The notes under the pieces: model-generated
The model's database searches: none
Told to the model about the DNA's origin: nothing
The model's input: the letters and a program-made list of their open reading frames with translations, nothing else
Assembly (NCBI GenBank): GCA_903831295.1
Contig: CAIKXA010000005.1
Location: 1-51,335 of the forward strand
From: an uncultured bacterium
GTDB lineage: Bacteria; Planctomycetota; Phycisphaerae; Phycisphaerales; SM1A02
DNA length: 51,335 nt
Direction: 5' to 3'
In this document: piece by piece, positions 15,484 to 24,583 of the stretch
How positions within the stretch are numbered: the stretch's first letter is position 1
Layout: the number at the start of each line of letters is the position of its first letter
Position numbers and translations under genes: made by a program

Positions 15484-16955
15484 GCGCGCCATTCACGGAC
15501 GCCGTTTCTATTGGCGAAGCGGTTCGTTCCGGCGCCACCACCGCTGAGCAAGTGACCAAGGAATTTTTAAGCCGGGCGCAAAAGGCAAACGCATCATTGA
15601 ATGCGTTCCACGAAATTTTTGAGAGCGAAGCCATGGAGGCCGCGCGCGCCGTGGACGCGAAAGTGAAAGCTGGAAAAAATCCTGGACCGCTCGCTGGCGT
15701 GCCCATGGCCGTGAAGGATAATTTGGCGACCAAGGTTGGACGAACAACTTGTTCAAGCAAAATGCTAGAGCACTATCGCTCGCCATTTACGGCGACTTGC
15801 GTTGAGCGTTTGCAAGCCGCGGGCGCGGTGGTGATTGGGAAAACAAACATGGATGAATTCGCCATGGGTTCAAGCACGGAACATTGCGCATGGGGACCCG
15901 TGAAAAATCCGTGGGACACCACGCGTGTTCCAGGCGGTTCCAGCGGTGGCAGCGCCGTGGCCGCGGCCGCTGGTTTATGCGGTTTTTCCCTAGGAAGCGA
16001 CACCGGAGGCAGCATCCGTCAACCCGCTTCTTTGTGTGGTTGCGTTGGATTCAAACCAACCTACGGCCGCGTTAGCCGCTATGGCTTGGTGGCATTTGGA
16101 AGCAGTCTTGACCAAGTTGGACCGCTCACCCGCAGCGTGCGCGACGCCGCGCTTACCTATCAAGTGATGGCCGGCCTTGATGATCGCGATAGCACCACCG
16201 CGGATCTCTCCGTGGAAGATCCAATGAAGGATCTTGACACTCCAATCGCAGGGCTTCGCGTTGGCGTGCCCAAACAATATTTATGCGACGCCAATGACGC
16301 CGAGGTGAACTCATGCATAAACGACGCGCTGCAACGCCTGCAAAAATTGGGCGCGACTCTTGTTGAAGTGGATCTTCCGTTGACGGACATTGGCATCAGC
16401 ACGTACTACGTGATTGCGCCGGCGGAGGCTAGTGGAAACCTAGCGCGCTTTGACGGTATTCGCTATGGACACCGCGCCGCCTTGAAGACAGGTGAAAGTT
16501 TGGACACGCTCTACTCGCGCAGCCGAGCCGAAGGATTTGGTCCCGAAGTGCAGCGGCGCATCATGCTTGGAACTTATGTGTTGAGTTCGGGTTATTACGA
16601 CGCGTACTACGGCCGCGCGCTACGTGTGCGCCGCCTCATCAAGGCGGAGTTTGACAACGCCTTCACCAAGTGCGATGTGATCGCGGGACCTGCGAGCCCG
16701 TCACCCGCATTCGCGTTTGGCGGCATGAACGATCCGCTGAAAATGTATCTGTGCGATGTCTACACGGTGAACACAAATATCGCTGGTTTACCCGCTATTT
16801 CACTGCCAATTGGCTTTGCCAAAGATGGCCCCCATTCGCTGCCAATTGGCCTTCACCTGCAAGCTCCGGCCTTCGCCGACGCAAAATTATTGCGCGCCGC
16901 GCGAATGGTCGAGAAACTCTTTCCAGACATCCTCCGCCAAGCTCCTCATTCTTAA
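15480..16955 (+). CDS. gatA: Asp-tRNA(Asn)/Glu-tRNA(Gln) amidotransferase subunit A
   Basis: Glutaminase subunit of GatCAB that releases ammonia for transamidation. It is an amidase-signature enzyme: catalytic K79 (AVKDN), cis-Ser S154 and nucleophile S178 (GGSSGGSA then DTGGSIRQP), identical numbering to the Staphylococcus enzyme as I recall it. 491 residues, normal length, with the tRNA amidotransferase C-terminus LPAISLPIG. Translation is coupled to gatC by ATGA. gatB is not within this window; the next gene is convergent, so gatB must lie elsewhere. Confidence 0.97.
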   Translation: MSAPFTDAVSIGEAVRSGATTAEQVTKEFLSRAQKANASLNAFHEIFESEAMEAARAVDAKVKAGKNPGPLAGVPMAVKDNLATKVGRTTCSSKMLEHYRSPFTATCVERLQAAGAVVIGKTNMDEFAMGSSTEHCAWGPVKNPWDTTRVPGGSSGGSAVAAAAGLCGFSLGSDTGGSIRQPASLCGCVGFKPTYGRVSRYGLVAFGSSLDQVGPLTRSVRDAALTYQVMAGLDDRDSTTADLSVEDPMKDLDTPIAGLRVGVPKQYLCDANDAEVNSCINDALQRLQKLGATLVEVDLPLTDIGISTYYVIAPAEASGNLARFDGIRYGHRAALKTGESLDTLYSRSRAEGFGPEVQRRIMLGTYVLSSGYYDAYYGRALRVRRLIKAEFDNAFTKCDVIAGPASPSPAFAFGGMNDPLKMYLCDVYTVNTNIAGLPAISLPIGFAKDGPHSLPIGLHLQAPAFADAKLLRAARMVEKLFPDILRQAPHS

Positions 16956-16973
16956 AACCACGCAAGCACCACA

Positions 16974-17540
16974 TCACTGCTTTGTTGCGGAAGTGACGGG
17001 AACTGTTTCGATTGGCCTTGGTATTGATCCCAGCATCCGCAGTTGCGAATAAAAAGCGTCTACCAAAGCGTCCGCCTCCTTCACGCGCTCACCAAACAAA
17101 CCCACGGTGGCTTTCGCGCTCTGTACGCCATGCGTGGCATCGCCTTTGACAACAAGTTCACCTTGATCGTTGTTCAGCGTGATGACGGCTATGCGCAATC
17201 CATCGAGCTCATCGACTTTAGAGATGACAGCCATTTCGATTGCCCTGGCTCCTAAAATTGCGGCTTGATACGCCTCCGACCACCGCCCCTGCGGACATTT
17301 CTCAAACGGCCTGGCGCCGTCAATGTCTTTCTGTTCGCGCGTTGAAGCCATGGTGTTGATCACTCGCTGGGATTCCGCCGGCGTGAGTTCTCGATTCACG
17401 CTGGCAAGATCCTTAGGAAACACCTCGTTGGAAACAACGATTGGTTTTGGCGTGGAGCAAGCGGCGCAAAAAATAAACGCCAACAACATGCCGCACGCCA
17501 AATGTGTTTCAATTTTATTCACGACCGACACTTTACCCAC
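16974..17540 (-). CDS. unknown lipoprotein-like protein downstream of mutY
   Basis: No family recognised. 188 residues counted from GTG 17540; GTG 17531 and 17522 are alternatives. The N-terminus has a hydrophobic segment (LACGMLLAFIFCAAC) ending in Cys-Ser, compatible with a lipoprotein signal though the -3 residue is Cys. The rest is a soluble alpha/beta-looking domain with SEAYQAAILGARAIEMAVIS and GELVVKGDATHGV. It begins 3 bases after the mutY stop, so it is probably co-transcribed with mutY, and is convergent with gatA (18 bases). Confidence 0.65.
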   Translation of the reverse strand: MGKVSVVNKIETHLACGMLLAFIFCAACSTPKPIVVSNEVFPKDLASVNRELTPAESQRVINTMASTREQKDIDGARPFEKCPQGRWSEAYQAAILGARAIEMAVISKVDELDGLRIAVITLNNDQGELVVKGDATHGVQSAKATVGLFGERVKEADALVDAFYSQLRMLGSIPRPIETVPVTSATKQ

Positions 17541-17543
17541 TTC

Positions 17544-18611
17544 TCATGCTTGCATGTTTTGCAAAGCCGCCTTGACCATGCGCAAAACCGCGTTACTTAC
17601 GGCAAATTTATTGAGTTTTGCCACATCAACCCATCGCAATTTCGCGCCTGAATGAAAAACAACTTGATACACACGAATGCGAACCGTTCGATGGGTCGTG
17701 AGAAATTCAAATTCCCGATGGAATTTTTTTATCTTCTTGATGTCGGGCCGCTCGCGCAGCAACTTTGCGGTGGAATACACGCTGGACGATTCAACAACAG
17801 GTGGCGACAACATTCCCGCCCACAGACCCTTGGCTGGTCGCGTCTCAACGCCAATCTTGGAGCCACGAATTTCCACGCACGCGTGATGCACCACGGTTTT
17901 TCGTGGCGCAGCGGAATTGCTCAGCGGAACAAATTCCTGCGAGTTGGCTTTGAAGGAACCACAGCAACGCTTCAGGGGACACTCGCCGCAGCGCGGAGCG
18001 CGAGGCGTGCAAATAGTCGCGCCCAATTCCATTATCGCTTCATTCAATACCGCAGGTGAATTTGCGGCGTGCACCAACTTTTGCGCGGTGCTCCACAACC
18101 ACTCATCAGCGATCGTGCCTTTGGTGGTTTCACGTCGATCCGCAATTCGAGATAACACGCGCGCCACGTTGCCATCCACAATTGGCGCCGCTTGGCCAAA
18201 TGCAATGCTGGCAATCGCGCCAGCCGAGTAGCGGCCAATTCCCGGAAGCGTTTGCAACTCCTGTACGGAACGCGGAACGCGCCCACCGTATTGCGCCACG
18301 ATCATTTGCGCGGCGGCTCGTAGATTTTTGGCGCGCCTGTAATAACCCAAACCCTGCCACAAAGAAAGCACGGACAACTCGGTGGATTCGGCCAGGCGTT
18401 TTGGGTTGGGAAACCGCCTCAAAAATGCTGGAAATTTTTCCGCAACCCTGCTCGCCTGCGTCTGTTGCAACATGACTTCGCTCACGAAAACCCGCCACGG
18501 ATTGCGCCTTTTTCGCCATGGAAGATCACGAAAAACACTTGGAAACCACGCTTCCAAGCGCGCCCCAATAGCTTGCACATTCGGCACTTGTTTGGCAACC
18601 TTTCTATTCAC
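17544..18611 (-). CDS. mutY: A/G-specific adenine DNA glycosylase
   Basis: Removes adenine mispaired with 8-oxoguanine. 355 residues. Seen directly: E45 in SEVMLQQTQ, helix-hairpin-helix TLPGIGRYSAGAI (121-133), catalytic D146 in VDGNVARV, and the iron-sulfur cysteines C201, C208, C211 and C217 (C-x6-C-x2-C-x5-C). The C-terminal third is the NUDIX-like domain that recognises 8-oxoG, ending in VLRMVKAALQNM. GTG start at 18611; GTG codons a few residues later are possible. It is divergent from the HTH-membrane gene. Confidence 0.95.
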   Translation of the reverse strand: MNRKVAKQVPNVQAIGARLEAWFPSVFRDLPWRKRRNPWRVFVSEVMLQQTQASRVAEKFPAFLRRFPNPKRLAESTELSVLSLWQGLGYYRRAKNLRAAAQMIVAQYGGRVPRSVQELQTLPGIGRYSAGAIASIAFGQAAPIVDGNVARVLSRIADRRETTKGTIADEWLWSTAQKLVHAANSPAVLNEAIMELGATICTPRAPRCGECPLKRCCGSFKANSQEFVPLSNSAAPRKTVVHHACVEIRGSKIGVETRPAKGLWAGMLSPPVVESSSVYSTAKLLRERPDIKKIKKFHREFEFLTTHRTVRIRVYQVVFHSGAKLRWVDVAKLNKFAVSNAVLRMVKAALQNMQA

Positions 18612-18694
18612 TTTGGCGAATACTCCCTTGCGACACTGGCGCTACCCATTTACCCTACCCGACCTCTCAAAGGTTCACAGACCCCCACATTGTT

Positions 18695-19963
18695 ATGGCA
18701 AAAATTTTCTACACAATCGATGAAGCCTGCGGCAAGCTTGGTAAGAACAACGGCCAAGTTATGGATTTGATCAAATCCGGCAAGCTGCGAGAGTTTCGCG
18801 ATCGAGGTCAGTTGATGCTGAAGGTTGAAGATGTCAACAGCATCGCCACTGATATTGAATCTGATGATGGCCTTGATTTAAAAATGGGATCGGACATGGT
18901 CAATCTTGGTGGCGAAAGCGATAGTTTCGAACTTGACCTCACCGACTCCGCTTCTCCAGCCACGATCGCGGATCCAAAGGGTGATAGCCCTGTTGGTTTA
19001 ACGGCTCCTCAAGGTATTGAAGATGATTTGTCACTTGAACTTGACTCAATGGCTGGCGCGGAAATTCCAGCGCCCGCATCACAATCAAGCGCAGGCTCAG
19101 ATGTGTTCTCATTGGAACTTGATGATTTAGATTCACCAAACACAAGCGCCGCAGCTGTGCCCGCCGCAAAATCTCCCGCTGCAATTCCTGCAATGTTGGA
19201 TGATGAGTTGCCCACGCTCGAACTTGATTTATCCGACTCGTTGCCCGCGCCGGTAGTGGCGGCACCTAAAATTACCCCACCTGCAAAGACAAACAATACG
19301 GATCTGGACACCATGTCGCTTGAAGACAGTTTGGCAAGCGGCATTGTGCAAAGCCCAGCCAAAAGCTCAACAACAAATGCGGCCAATGATTTCGATCAAA
19401 CAGTTGAAGATAGCCGCGAAGCCAGCGCAATGGGATTTGATAGCCGAGTCGACAGCGCTGTTGGTGCTTCCGTTGGTTTGGAAGCTGACCAAATCAATTT
19501 GGATCAACCTGGTTCAGGCAGCGGACTTCTTGATCTCACGCAGGAAAGTGAAGACAGCCAAATGGGCGCCGCGCTTATGGACGAGGCTTTCCAAGGCGAT
19601 GACGAAGAGGCTCCAAAAAATGCCAGCGGAATATTTGGCGGCGCCTCGGGTGAAAGCGGAATTCATGACGCTCCTATTGTCAATACAGGATCCATCGCCG
19701 CGGCTTCACCTGTCTTTGCAGCAGCAATGTCTGGCAGTGAAATGTACAGCGGTTCCTGGAGCGGCATGACGATTGGACTTCTTGTGCCAGCTCTCGTTGG
19801 CCTGACCGCCACCGCGTCCATGTTGGTTATGAAAACAATTGGCGCCACTCCGGAACTTGCAATGTACTTCGCCAAAGATTGGGTGATGTGGACCGGTGGA
19901 TACGCCGCTTCAATCGCAATTTGCGGAGCCATTGGCTTCTTTGTTGGCAAAGCCACAGAGTAA
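18695..19963 (+). CDS. HTH domain protein with acidic LELD repeats and C-terminal membrane helices
   Basis: A 422-residue mosaic. Residues 1-50 (IFYTIDEACGKLGKNNGQV, then REFRDRGQLMLKVEDV) are a MerR/excisionase-type winged-helix fold. Residues 55-340 are acidic, Ser/Ala/Pro-rich and probably disordered, with a recurring short motif: SFELDL (77-82), LSLELD (112-117), FSLELDDLDS (138-147), PTLELDLSDS (173-182) and TMSLEDSL (206-213). Two membrane helices follow (about 358-380 and 397-418). Similar proteins occur in planctomycetes, to my knowledge without assigned function. It could be a membrane-anchored DNA- or protein-binding factor. It lies 15 bases before psd. Confidence 0.85.
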   Translation: MAKIFYTIDEACGKLGKNNGQVMDLIKSGKLREFRDRGQLMLKVEDVNSIATDIESDDGLDLKMGSDMVNLGGESDSFELDLTDSASPATIADPKGDSPVGLTAPQGIEDDLSLELDSMAGAEIPAPASQSSAGSDVFSLELDDLDSPNTSAAAVPAAKSPAAIPAMLDDELPTLELDLSDSLPAPVVAAPKITPPAKTNNTDLDTMSLEDSLASGIVQSPAKSSTTNAANDFDQTVEDSREASAMGFDSRVDSAVGASVGLEADQINLDQPGSGSGLLDLTQESEDSQMGAALMDEAFQGDDEEAPKNASGIFGGASGESGIHDAPIVNTGSIAAASPVFAAAMSGSEMYSGSWSGMTIGLLVPALVGLTATASMLVMKTIGATPELAMYFAKDWVMWTGGYAASIAICGAIGFFVGKATE

Positions 19964-19978
19964 GCGGACCGTATCGCA

Positions 19979-20662
19979 ATGTTGACAAAATATGGAATGA
20001 ACCAGTGGCTTCCAACAGCGGTCATTTTGTGGCCAGTGGCCGCCGCATGCGCATGGTTGGCGCAAGGCGGTCAACCAATCTGGTGGATTCCCTGCGCGTT
20101 GCTTTTGTTGATTTGGCTGGCATTTGCGGCATTTTTTCGTGATCCGCCGCGGCGACCAAGCGCCAATAATCCGACTGATTTTTTAAGTCCCGCGGATGGA
20201 ACGATCAGCGCCGTGATTCGCGTCGCGCACCATGATGCGACCAATGGCCCCGCGCTTGTAATCCGAATTTTTCTCAGCGTGTTGGATGTGCATATCAATC
20301 GCGCGGCGTATGACGGCACGGTGGTTGGTCTGCGGCATCAACCAGGTCGATACCTTGACGCGCGAATGTCGGCGGGCGCGCGCGTGAATGAAAATCTTTT
20401 ACTCACGTTGCGTTTGGATGACGGCCGCATGTATGGCATCCGACAAATTTCTGGCGCCATCGCGCGTCGCATCATTTGCCGGGTGAAAATTGGCCAGCGT
20501 TTAAATCGTGGTCAACGCTATGGAATGATCCAGTTTGGATCCACCACCGAGCTGATACTTCCCCAGCCCGAGTGCGCCACGAGTTTGGTGCAAGAGGGCT
20601 CGCGCGTGTACGCCGGTCGTACCGCCATCGCCCGCCTGAGCGCGCCTGGCTCAACCAAATAA
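19979..20662 (+). CDS. psd: phosphatidylserine decarboxylase
   Basis: Makes phosphatidylethanolamine from phosphatidylserine. 227 residues, the short archaeal/asd-type length. Two N-terminal hydrophobic segments (about 11-30 and 34-53) anchor it; FFRDPPR and LSPADGTIS are family motifs; HINRAAYDGTV follows. Self-cleavage to give the pyruvoyl group is expected at G187-S188 in IQFGSTTEL. ATG 19997 is an alternative start. Probably co-transcribed with the HTH-membrane gene 15 bases upstream. Its last 12 bases overlap the end of the convergent gene. Confidence 0.93.
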   Translation: MLTKYGMNQWLPTAVILWPVAAACAWLAQGGQPIWWIPCALLLLIWLAFAAFFRDPPRRPSANNPTDFLSPADGTISAVIRVAHHDATNGPALVIRIFLSVLDVHINRAAYDGTVVGLRHQPGRYLDARMSAGARVNENLLLTLRLDDGRMYGIRQISGAIARRIICRVKIGQRLNRGQRYGMIQFGSTTELILPQPECATSLVQEGSRVYAGRTAIARLSAPGSTK

Positions 20663-21745
20663 ATCTGAATCGTCTTCGCACGAATCATTTGGCCACGCGC
20701 CGAAAATTCGTCGATGGATACGCGCGTCAAACGCCAACTGAGTGGCAAGCGCTTGACAGACATCGCCAAGTCCAGCTTCCGCTTGCGTGGGCCTGCTGCC
20801 CGCGGGACCCACAATCAGAATCGCCGCAAAACATTCTCCATTGGCGCGACACGGCGCAAGCATTGCCCAGCGTTGAGCGAATGGATTGAAATCGTTTCCC
20901 CCAACAAACTGCCTCACATCGTCCACCACACACGCTCGATCCGAGCGCAAAACCCTTGGAAGTTGAAGTGTTTCCACATCGCTTAAAAGCCGCGCCGAAA
21001 GAATCGCGTTGGAGCCACCGTTGCCCGCGCATGCCGCAAGACCAGTGCGTGAATCCGATCCAACCAACCAAGACACAATCATTGCGCCAGGCAAACATCG
21101 CTCCACAAAATCCACGGCCGCCCTGGACGCGGTCAATGGATCCAACGACCGCGCCAAGACTTCGGTCAGAGTGGAAATCTCGGGCAACTTTAATTTTGGA
21201 AACGGCGTCCGTGGAGCGTGCTCTTGCAATACGCTCAAAAGTTTTTCAAGATCGCCCGTCACATGATTTTCGTCATGCACTTCCGTCGCGAGCGATTTCA
21301 AAGTGTCAATCCGATCGGTTCGTTCACGATTGATCTGGGCCACACGCACCGCCGTCCGAATAATTCTTACAAAATCATTCGGCGACATATCCGACACAAC
21401 GCGTTGCACATTTTCAAACGCCGCAAGCGTGGGCGACACGTCTTGGGAAGATTCACAGAGCACCACAATTTTTGTGTGTCTTGAAACACGCTGCAAAAGC
21501 TGGGCGGTGTTTGAAACTTCAACCACGTCCTCGGTTAAATCCAGCAGCACCGCGTCGACCACTTGTTCCACGCAGCGAATTCCCGCCCGCGTTGCGCTTG
21601 GAACCATTTCAATCTGAAATCCATCATCCACGAGTGGTCCAACCAAGTCTGACCAATTTGAACATGCGCCAGCCAAAAGAAGCCGTCCACACTGTTCATG
21701 CCGCGAAGAATTAAAGTTTGATTCCATGCCATGAAATCGACGCAT
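20651..21745 (-). CDS. pseudo-receiver protein with possible GAF-like C-terminus
   Basis: 364 residues; function unknown. Residues 20-130 look like a response-regulator receiver fold (VVDAVLLDLTEDV, TKIVVLCESSQD, SDMSPNDFVRIIRTAV). D69 could be the phospho-acceptor and S99 the switch residue, but the N-terminal acidic pair and the conserved Lys (position near D119) are missing, so it may not be phosphorylated. Residues 195-345 resemble a GAF domain (SWLVGSDSRTGL, WAMLAPCRANGECFAAILIVG). No DNA-binding, kinase or cyclase output is visible. ATG 21727 is an alternative start. Confidence 0.75.
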   Translation of the reverse strand: MRRFHGMESNFNSSRHEQCGRLLLAGACSNWSDLVGPLVDDGFQIEMVPSATRAGIRCVEQVVDAVLLDLTEDVVEVSNTAQLLQRVSRHTKIVVLCESSQDVSPTLAAFENVQRVVSDMSPNDFVRIIRTAVRVAQINRERTDRIDTLKSLATEVHDENHVTGDLEKLLSVLQEHAPRTPFPKLKLPEISTLTEVLARSLDPLTASRAAVDFVERCLPGAMIVSWLVGSDSRTGLAACAGNGGSNAILSARLLSDVETLQLPRVLRSDRACVVDDVRQFVGGNDFNPFAQRWAMLAPCRANGECFAAILIVGPAGSRPTQAEAGLGDVCQALATQLAFDARIHRRIFGAWPNDSCEDDSDLFG

Positions 21746-21809
21746 GCGGGCGACGACTTATGCGCTTGCATAAATAGAAACACGCAGGTGTTCCGTCTGT
21801 GCGGTCTAG

Positions 21810-22532
21810 TTAGGGTGTTCCATGGCGTTCACGCCACAAGCGCACCGCTTCCGCCTCGCGTGGATACACAGGCAGCGCATTTTTGGGCGCCAAGGATCGA
21901 TTGCTAGCCAACATGCGACGCGCCACATGCAGCACCGCCTCGGCGGTGGGTTCAAGCGGCACAATCTGAATGTCCAGCGCTTCGGCGCGCGCTTTCCATG
22001 GGGCTGGAAGATGTTCATCGGCGATCAGAATTTCCCCAAACTCAACGGGCCACTGCTCGAGCGTTCGCACGCCCACTTGCTCTGGATCATCGTTGCCTTG
22101 TGAGGATTGACTCACTTTCGCCATCCAACATCCATCATTTTTTGCGGCCAAGGCAACCCACGCAATCTGATCGAGCGCGATGCTTCCCGCAATGACCGCG
22201 GATTCGCGCGCCACCACCGCGGCGGAAATCTGAACGATTGGAATGGAGAGAGATTCGGCGATCACTTGCGCCGAGGCGTGCGCAATTCGTAGACCGGTGA
22301 ATCCACCTGGCCCGGCGTTCAAAGCCACCGCGCCAATTTGATCACGTGAGATATTGGCGCGCGCGCACAACCGCTGCACGGCCGGCAACACATCCTCCAC
22401 TAGACGGTTTTGCGTGTCGATCGATTCACATGAGATCGCGTCGCAATGACTCTCAAGCGAAATTGGACCGAGCGCGACCGAGGACTTTCGTTGCGATGTC
22501 TCCAAAGCCAAGATCATGCCGAGAGGATTCAC
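21810..22532 (-). CDS. tsaB: tRNA t6A synthesis protein TsaB
   Basis: Partner of TsaD in N6-threonylcarbamoyl-adenosine synthesis at A37 of ANN-decoding tRNAs. 240 residues: N-terminal ILALETSQRKSSVAL, and the diagnostic NAGPGGFTGLRIAHA near residue 72. It belongs to the ASKHA fold but lacks TsaD's metal His residues, as expected. GTG start at 22532 has AAGGA 7 bases upstream; an in-frame ATG follows at 22517. tsaD and tsaE are not in this window. Confidence 0.92.
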   Translation of the reverse strand: MNPLGMILALETSQRKSSVALGPISLESHCDAISCESIDTQNRLVEDVLPAVQRLCARANISRDQIGAVALNAGPGGFTGLRIAHASAQVIAESLSIPIVQISAAVVARESAVIAGSIALDQIAWVALAAKNDGCWMAKVSQSSQGNDDPEQVGVRTLEQWPVEFGEILIADEHLPAPWKARAEALDIQIVPLEPTAEAVLHVARRMLASNRSLAPKNALPVYPREAEAVRLWRERHGTP

Positions 22533-22574
22533 CGCGGGGTCCTTGAAGCAAAAATCCGCAAAAACATAATGAAA

Positions 22575-23465
22575 TTACTCGCCAAGAGATCCCTCAATGG
22601 AGCCAATGGGAATTGCCCCTCGGGCCAATTCCTGCGCGTTGGAAACCTCGTTACTCAACATCAATGGAAGCACCGCGCCATGCTCATGATCTGAATTCAA
22701 CAACAAGAATTGCGGTCCCGCGGCGAGCACACCTTCGGGAACGGCCGCGTGACCCGCGATGAATACTTTCACGCCCCATGCCGCCGCCAATGCCGCCAAT
22801 TGCTCGGGCTTTTGATTTCGCCCCCACGTCATTTGCCACGCGCTTCCCAGCCGTACCTCGTAGTCGTCCTCCACAAGATCGCGCTCTAAAATTCCCGAAT
22901 CGAATGTCTTCATGTCATACAAACTTGGAAGCGAATGCGAGCACAAAATTCCATTTTTGGTTTTCACCGCCAGTGGCAACGCCCTTACAAAAACTCCAAT
23001 CGCCGCATCGACAATTTCTGCCTCGTCGCCAAATGAGCACAACAGTCCCTCGCGGAACAACTCCGTATTTTCGCCGGCTCCCTTGCTCACTGGTTGATTG
23101 AATGCCTGTGCCAATTCATGATTGGCCAACATCACATGCACTTGCCCTGGATATTTTTCAACCAGCCTGGCAACTTTGGCCAACATGCGCCAGCTCATAT
23201 CCGCGCCATGCGTCAACCGCTCTCCGTGAATCAACTCATGCAGGATCACATTATTTTCCGGCTGTTCAAGCCGCGCGAAGTTGACCACTTTCACAAAATG
23301 AGTCGGATTATCGTGCAAATCGCCAGTGACAAGAAGCCGGCCAACGTCACCAAGATGCACGCATGAACCACGCCGCTTTGGATCGCGCCGAAATATTTCC
23401 GCCGCGCGCTCTAAAAGTTGCGCAACGCCAAGCGCGCCCAAATGATCCACGTCCGCCAACTTCAA
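22575..23465 (-). CDS. calcineurin-like metallophosphoesterase
   Basis: 296 residues. Metal-binding blocks are recognisable: VTGDLHDN (about 46-53), ILHELIHGE, LANHELAQ (replacing the usual GNHE), CSHSLPS and IAGHAAVPEG, i.e. the PPP/Ser-Thr phosphatase-type site. Substrate unknown. No signal peptide. It starts at TTG 23465, whose last bases form the TGA of the upstream DUF1573 gene (TTGA overlap), so the two are co-translated. A Thr/Tyr protein phosphatase or a small-molecule phosphodiesterase are both possible. Confidence 0.87.
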   Translation of the reverse strand: MKLADVDHLGALGVAQLLERAAEIFRRDPKRRGSCVHLGDVGRLLVTGDLHDNPTHFVKVVNFARLEQPENNVILHELIHGERLTHGADMSWRMLAKVARLVEKYPGQVHVMLANHELAQAFNQPVSKGAGENTELFREGLLCSFGDEAEIVDAAIGVFVRALPLAVKTKNGILCSHSLPSLYDMKTFDSGILERDLVEDDYEVRLGSAWQMTWGRNQKPEQLAALAAAWGVKVFIAGHAAVPEGVLAAGPQFLLLNSDHEHGAVLPLMLSNEVSNAQELARGAIPIGSIEGSLGE

Positions 23466-24541
23466 GGAGCCACCGTGGCGGCTACAAAAAAACGCGCGCT
23501 TCCTGTGTCGGTTGAGATCTCAAGCGGCGCGTACACAAATCCCCCGCTGGACTTGACCACGGTGAATCGAAACACAACATGCACACGGTCGCCAACACGC
23601 TTGCTAGAAATCATTTGCGCCGTGAACGCCGGATTGATGGATGCAACCGCTCGCACGGCGTCCCATCCAGCCGGTTGCGGCTTGCCTCTGCCAATTGTGC
23701 TTTCAATTTCCACCTCAAGATCAACGGGCTTGTCCAAGGTCAGTCGATCCGGCAGCACGATCGATTCAGTGATGAACCAACGCCGCTCATCCATCTTTGG
23801 ATCAAAACGCACACCGGTGCTTTCATGGCGAATACGAAACGGAAGAATCGGACAATCCTTCACGTCAGTTTCCACGCACCACCATTGTTGAAGTTTGCCT
23901 TCAGGCACCATTGAAAAATCCCATCGAACGAGATATCGGGCGCGCGCGGGATCCTTGGCGGGATCAAAGTCCACAAATTGAGGCGCCGCGCCATCGCAAG
24001 AAAGAATGTGAAATGGAGCTTTGTTTGGGCTAGAAATCTCAACCACGCCGCGCGTCTTGCCTTTCAACGCGTCGATGAACGCGGGGTCCACCAACAACGG
24101 AAATTGCACGAGTCCTTTCATCCTGGCGATCAATGGTTGGTCATTACCCGCGAATGTCACGAACACCTTGGCATCTTTTTCGCCTGGTGTTCCCGGCGCG
24201 TCGAGCGACGCGAGAAGTTCAATGTCGCCGCCCGCGGGAATTTCCTTGTTGGCTAAATCAGAAAGCGTGGTGCACTTGCAACTTGGAAATGCGGATTCAA
24301 TGCGAACGGTTTTGGTGGAGCCATTGTGAATTATAAATTTGCCTTGTTGTTGCGATCTAGGCTTGACCACGCCAAAGTCAATCAGTGGCGGCGTAATTGT
24401 GAACTGAGAATTTTGGATTGGAGATGTGTTTTGAGTGGCGCTGGATTGCGTGGCGGATTGCGCATTCAACATGCTTGCCGCCGCAACCCACATGGCGAAG
24501 CAGGCCAAACCACGTGACGTGTTGAATGAGATCCAAGTCAT
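23462..24541 (-). CDS. DUF1573 domain protein, exported
   Basis: 359 residues with a clear signal peptide (about 1-27, ending ASMLNA). Residues 48-150 form an immunoglobulin-like DUF1573 domain: PPLIDFGVVKPRSQQQGKF, a variant of the SCGCT motif (SCKCT), and IPAGGDIELLASLD. The remaining 200 residues are beta-rich, probably further Ig-like modules, with no enzyme motif. Proteins of this kind are common in Planctomycetes and Bacteroidetes and their role is unknown. It overlaps the metallophosphatase start by 4 bases. Confidence 0.85.
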   Translation of the reverse strand: MTWISFNTSRGLACFAMWVAAASMLNAQSATQSSATQNTSPIQNSQFTITPPLIDFGVVKPRSQQQGKFIIHNGSTKTVRIESAFPSCKCTTLSDLANKEIPAGGDIELLASLDAPGTPGEKDAKVFVTFAGNDQPLIARMKGLVQFPLLVDPAFIDALKGKTRGVVEISSPNKAPFHILSCDGAAPQFVDFDPAKDPARARYLVRWDFSMVPEGKLQQWWCVETDVKDCPILPFRIRHESTGVRFDPKMDERRWFITESIVLPDRLTLDKPVDLEVEIESTIGRGKPQPAGWDAVRAVASINPAFTAQMISSKRVGDRVHVVFRFTVVKSSGGFVYAPLEISTDTGSARFFVAATVAP

Positions 24542-24583
24542 GCCATCAGTTTACGTGAATTCACGCGATTCTTGAAAGCAAAA

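Noticed and set aside
18695-18850. Phage excisionase or mobile element signal from the HTH domain
   Set aside because: No integrase, repeats or att-like sites nearby; the domain is part of a larger membrane protein.
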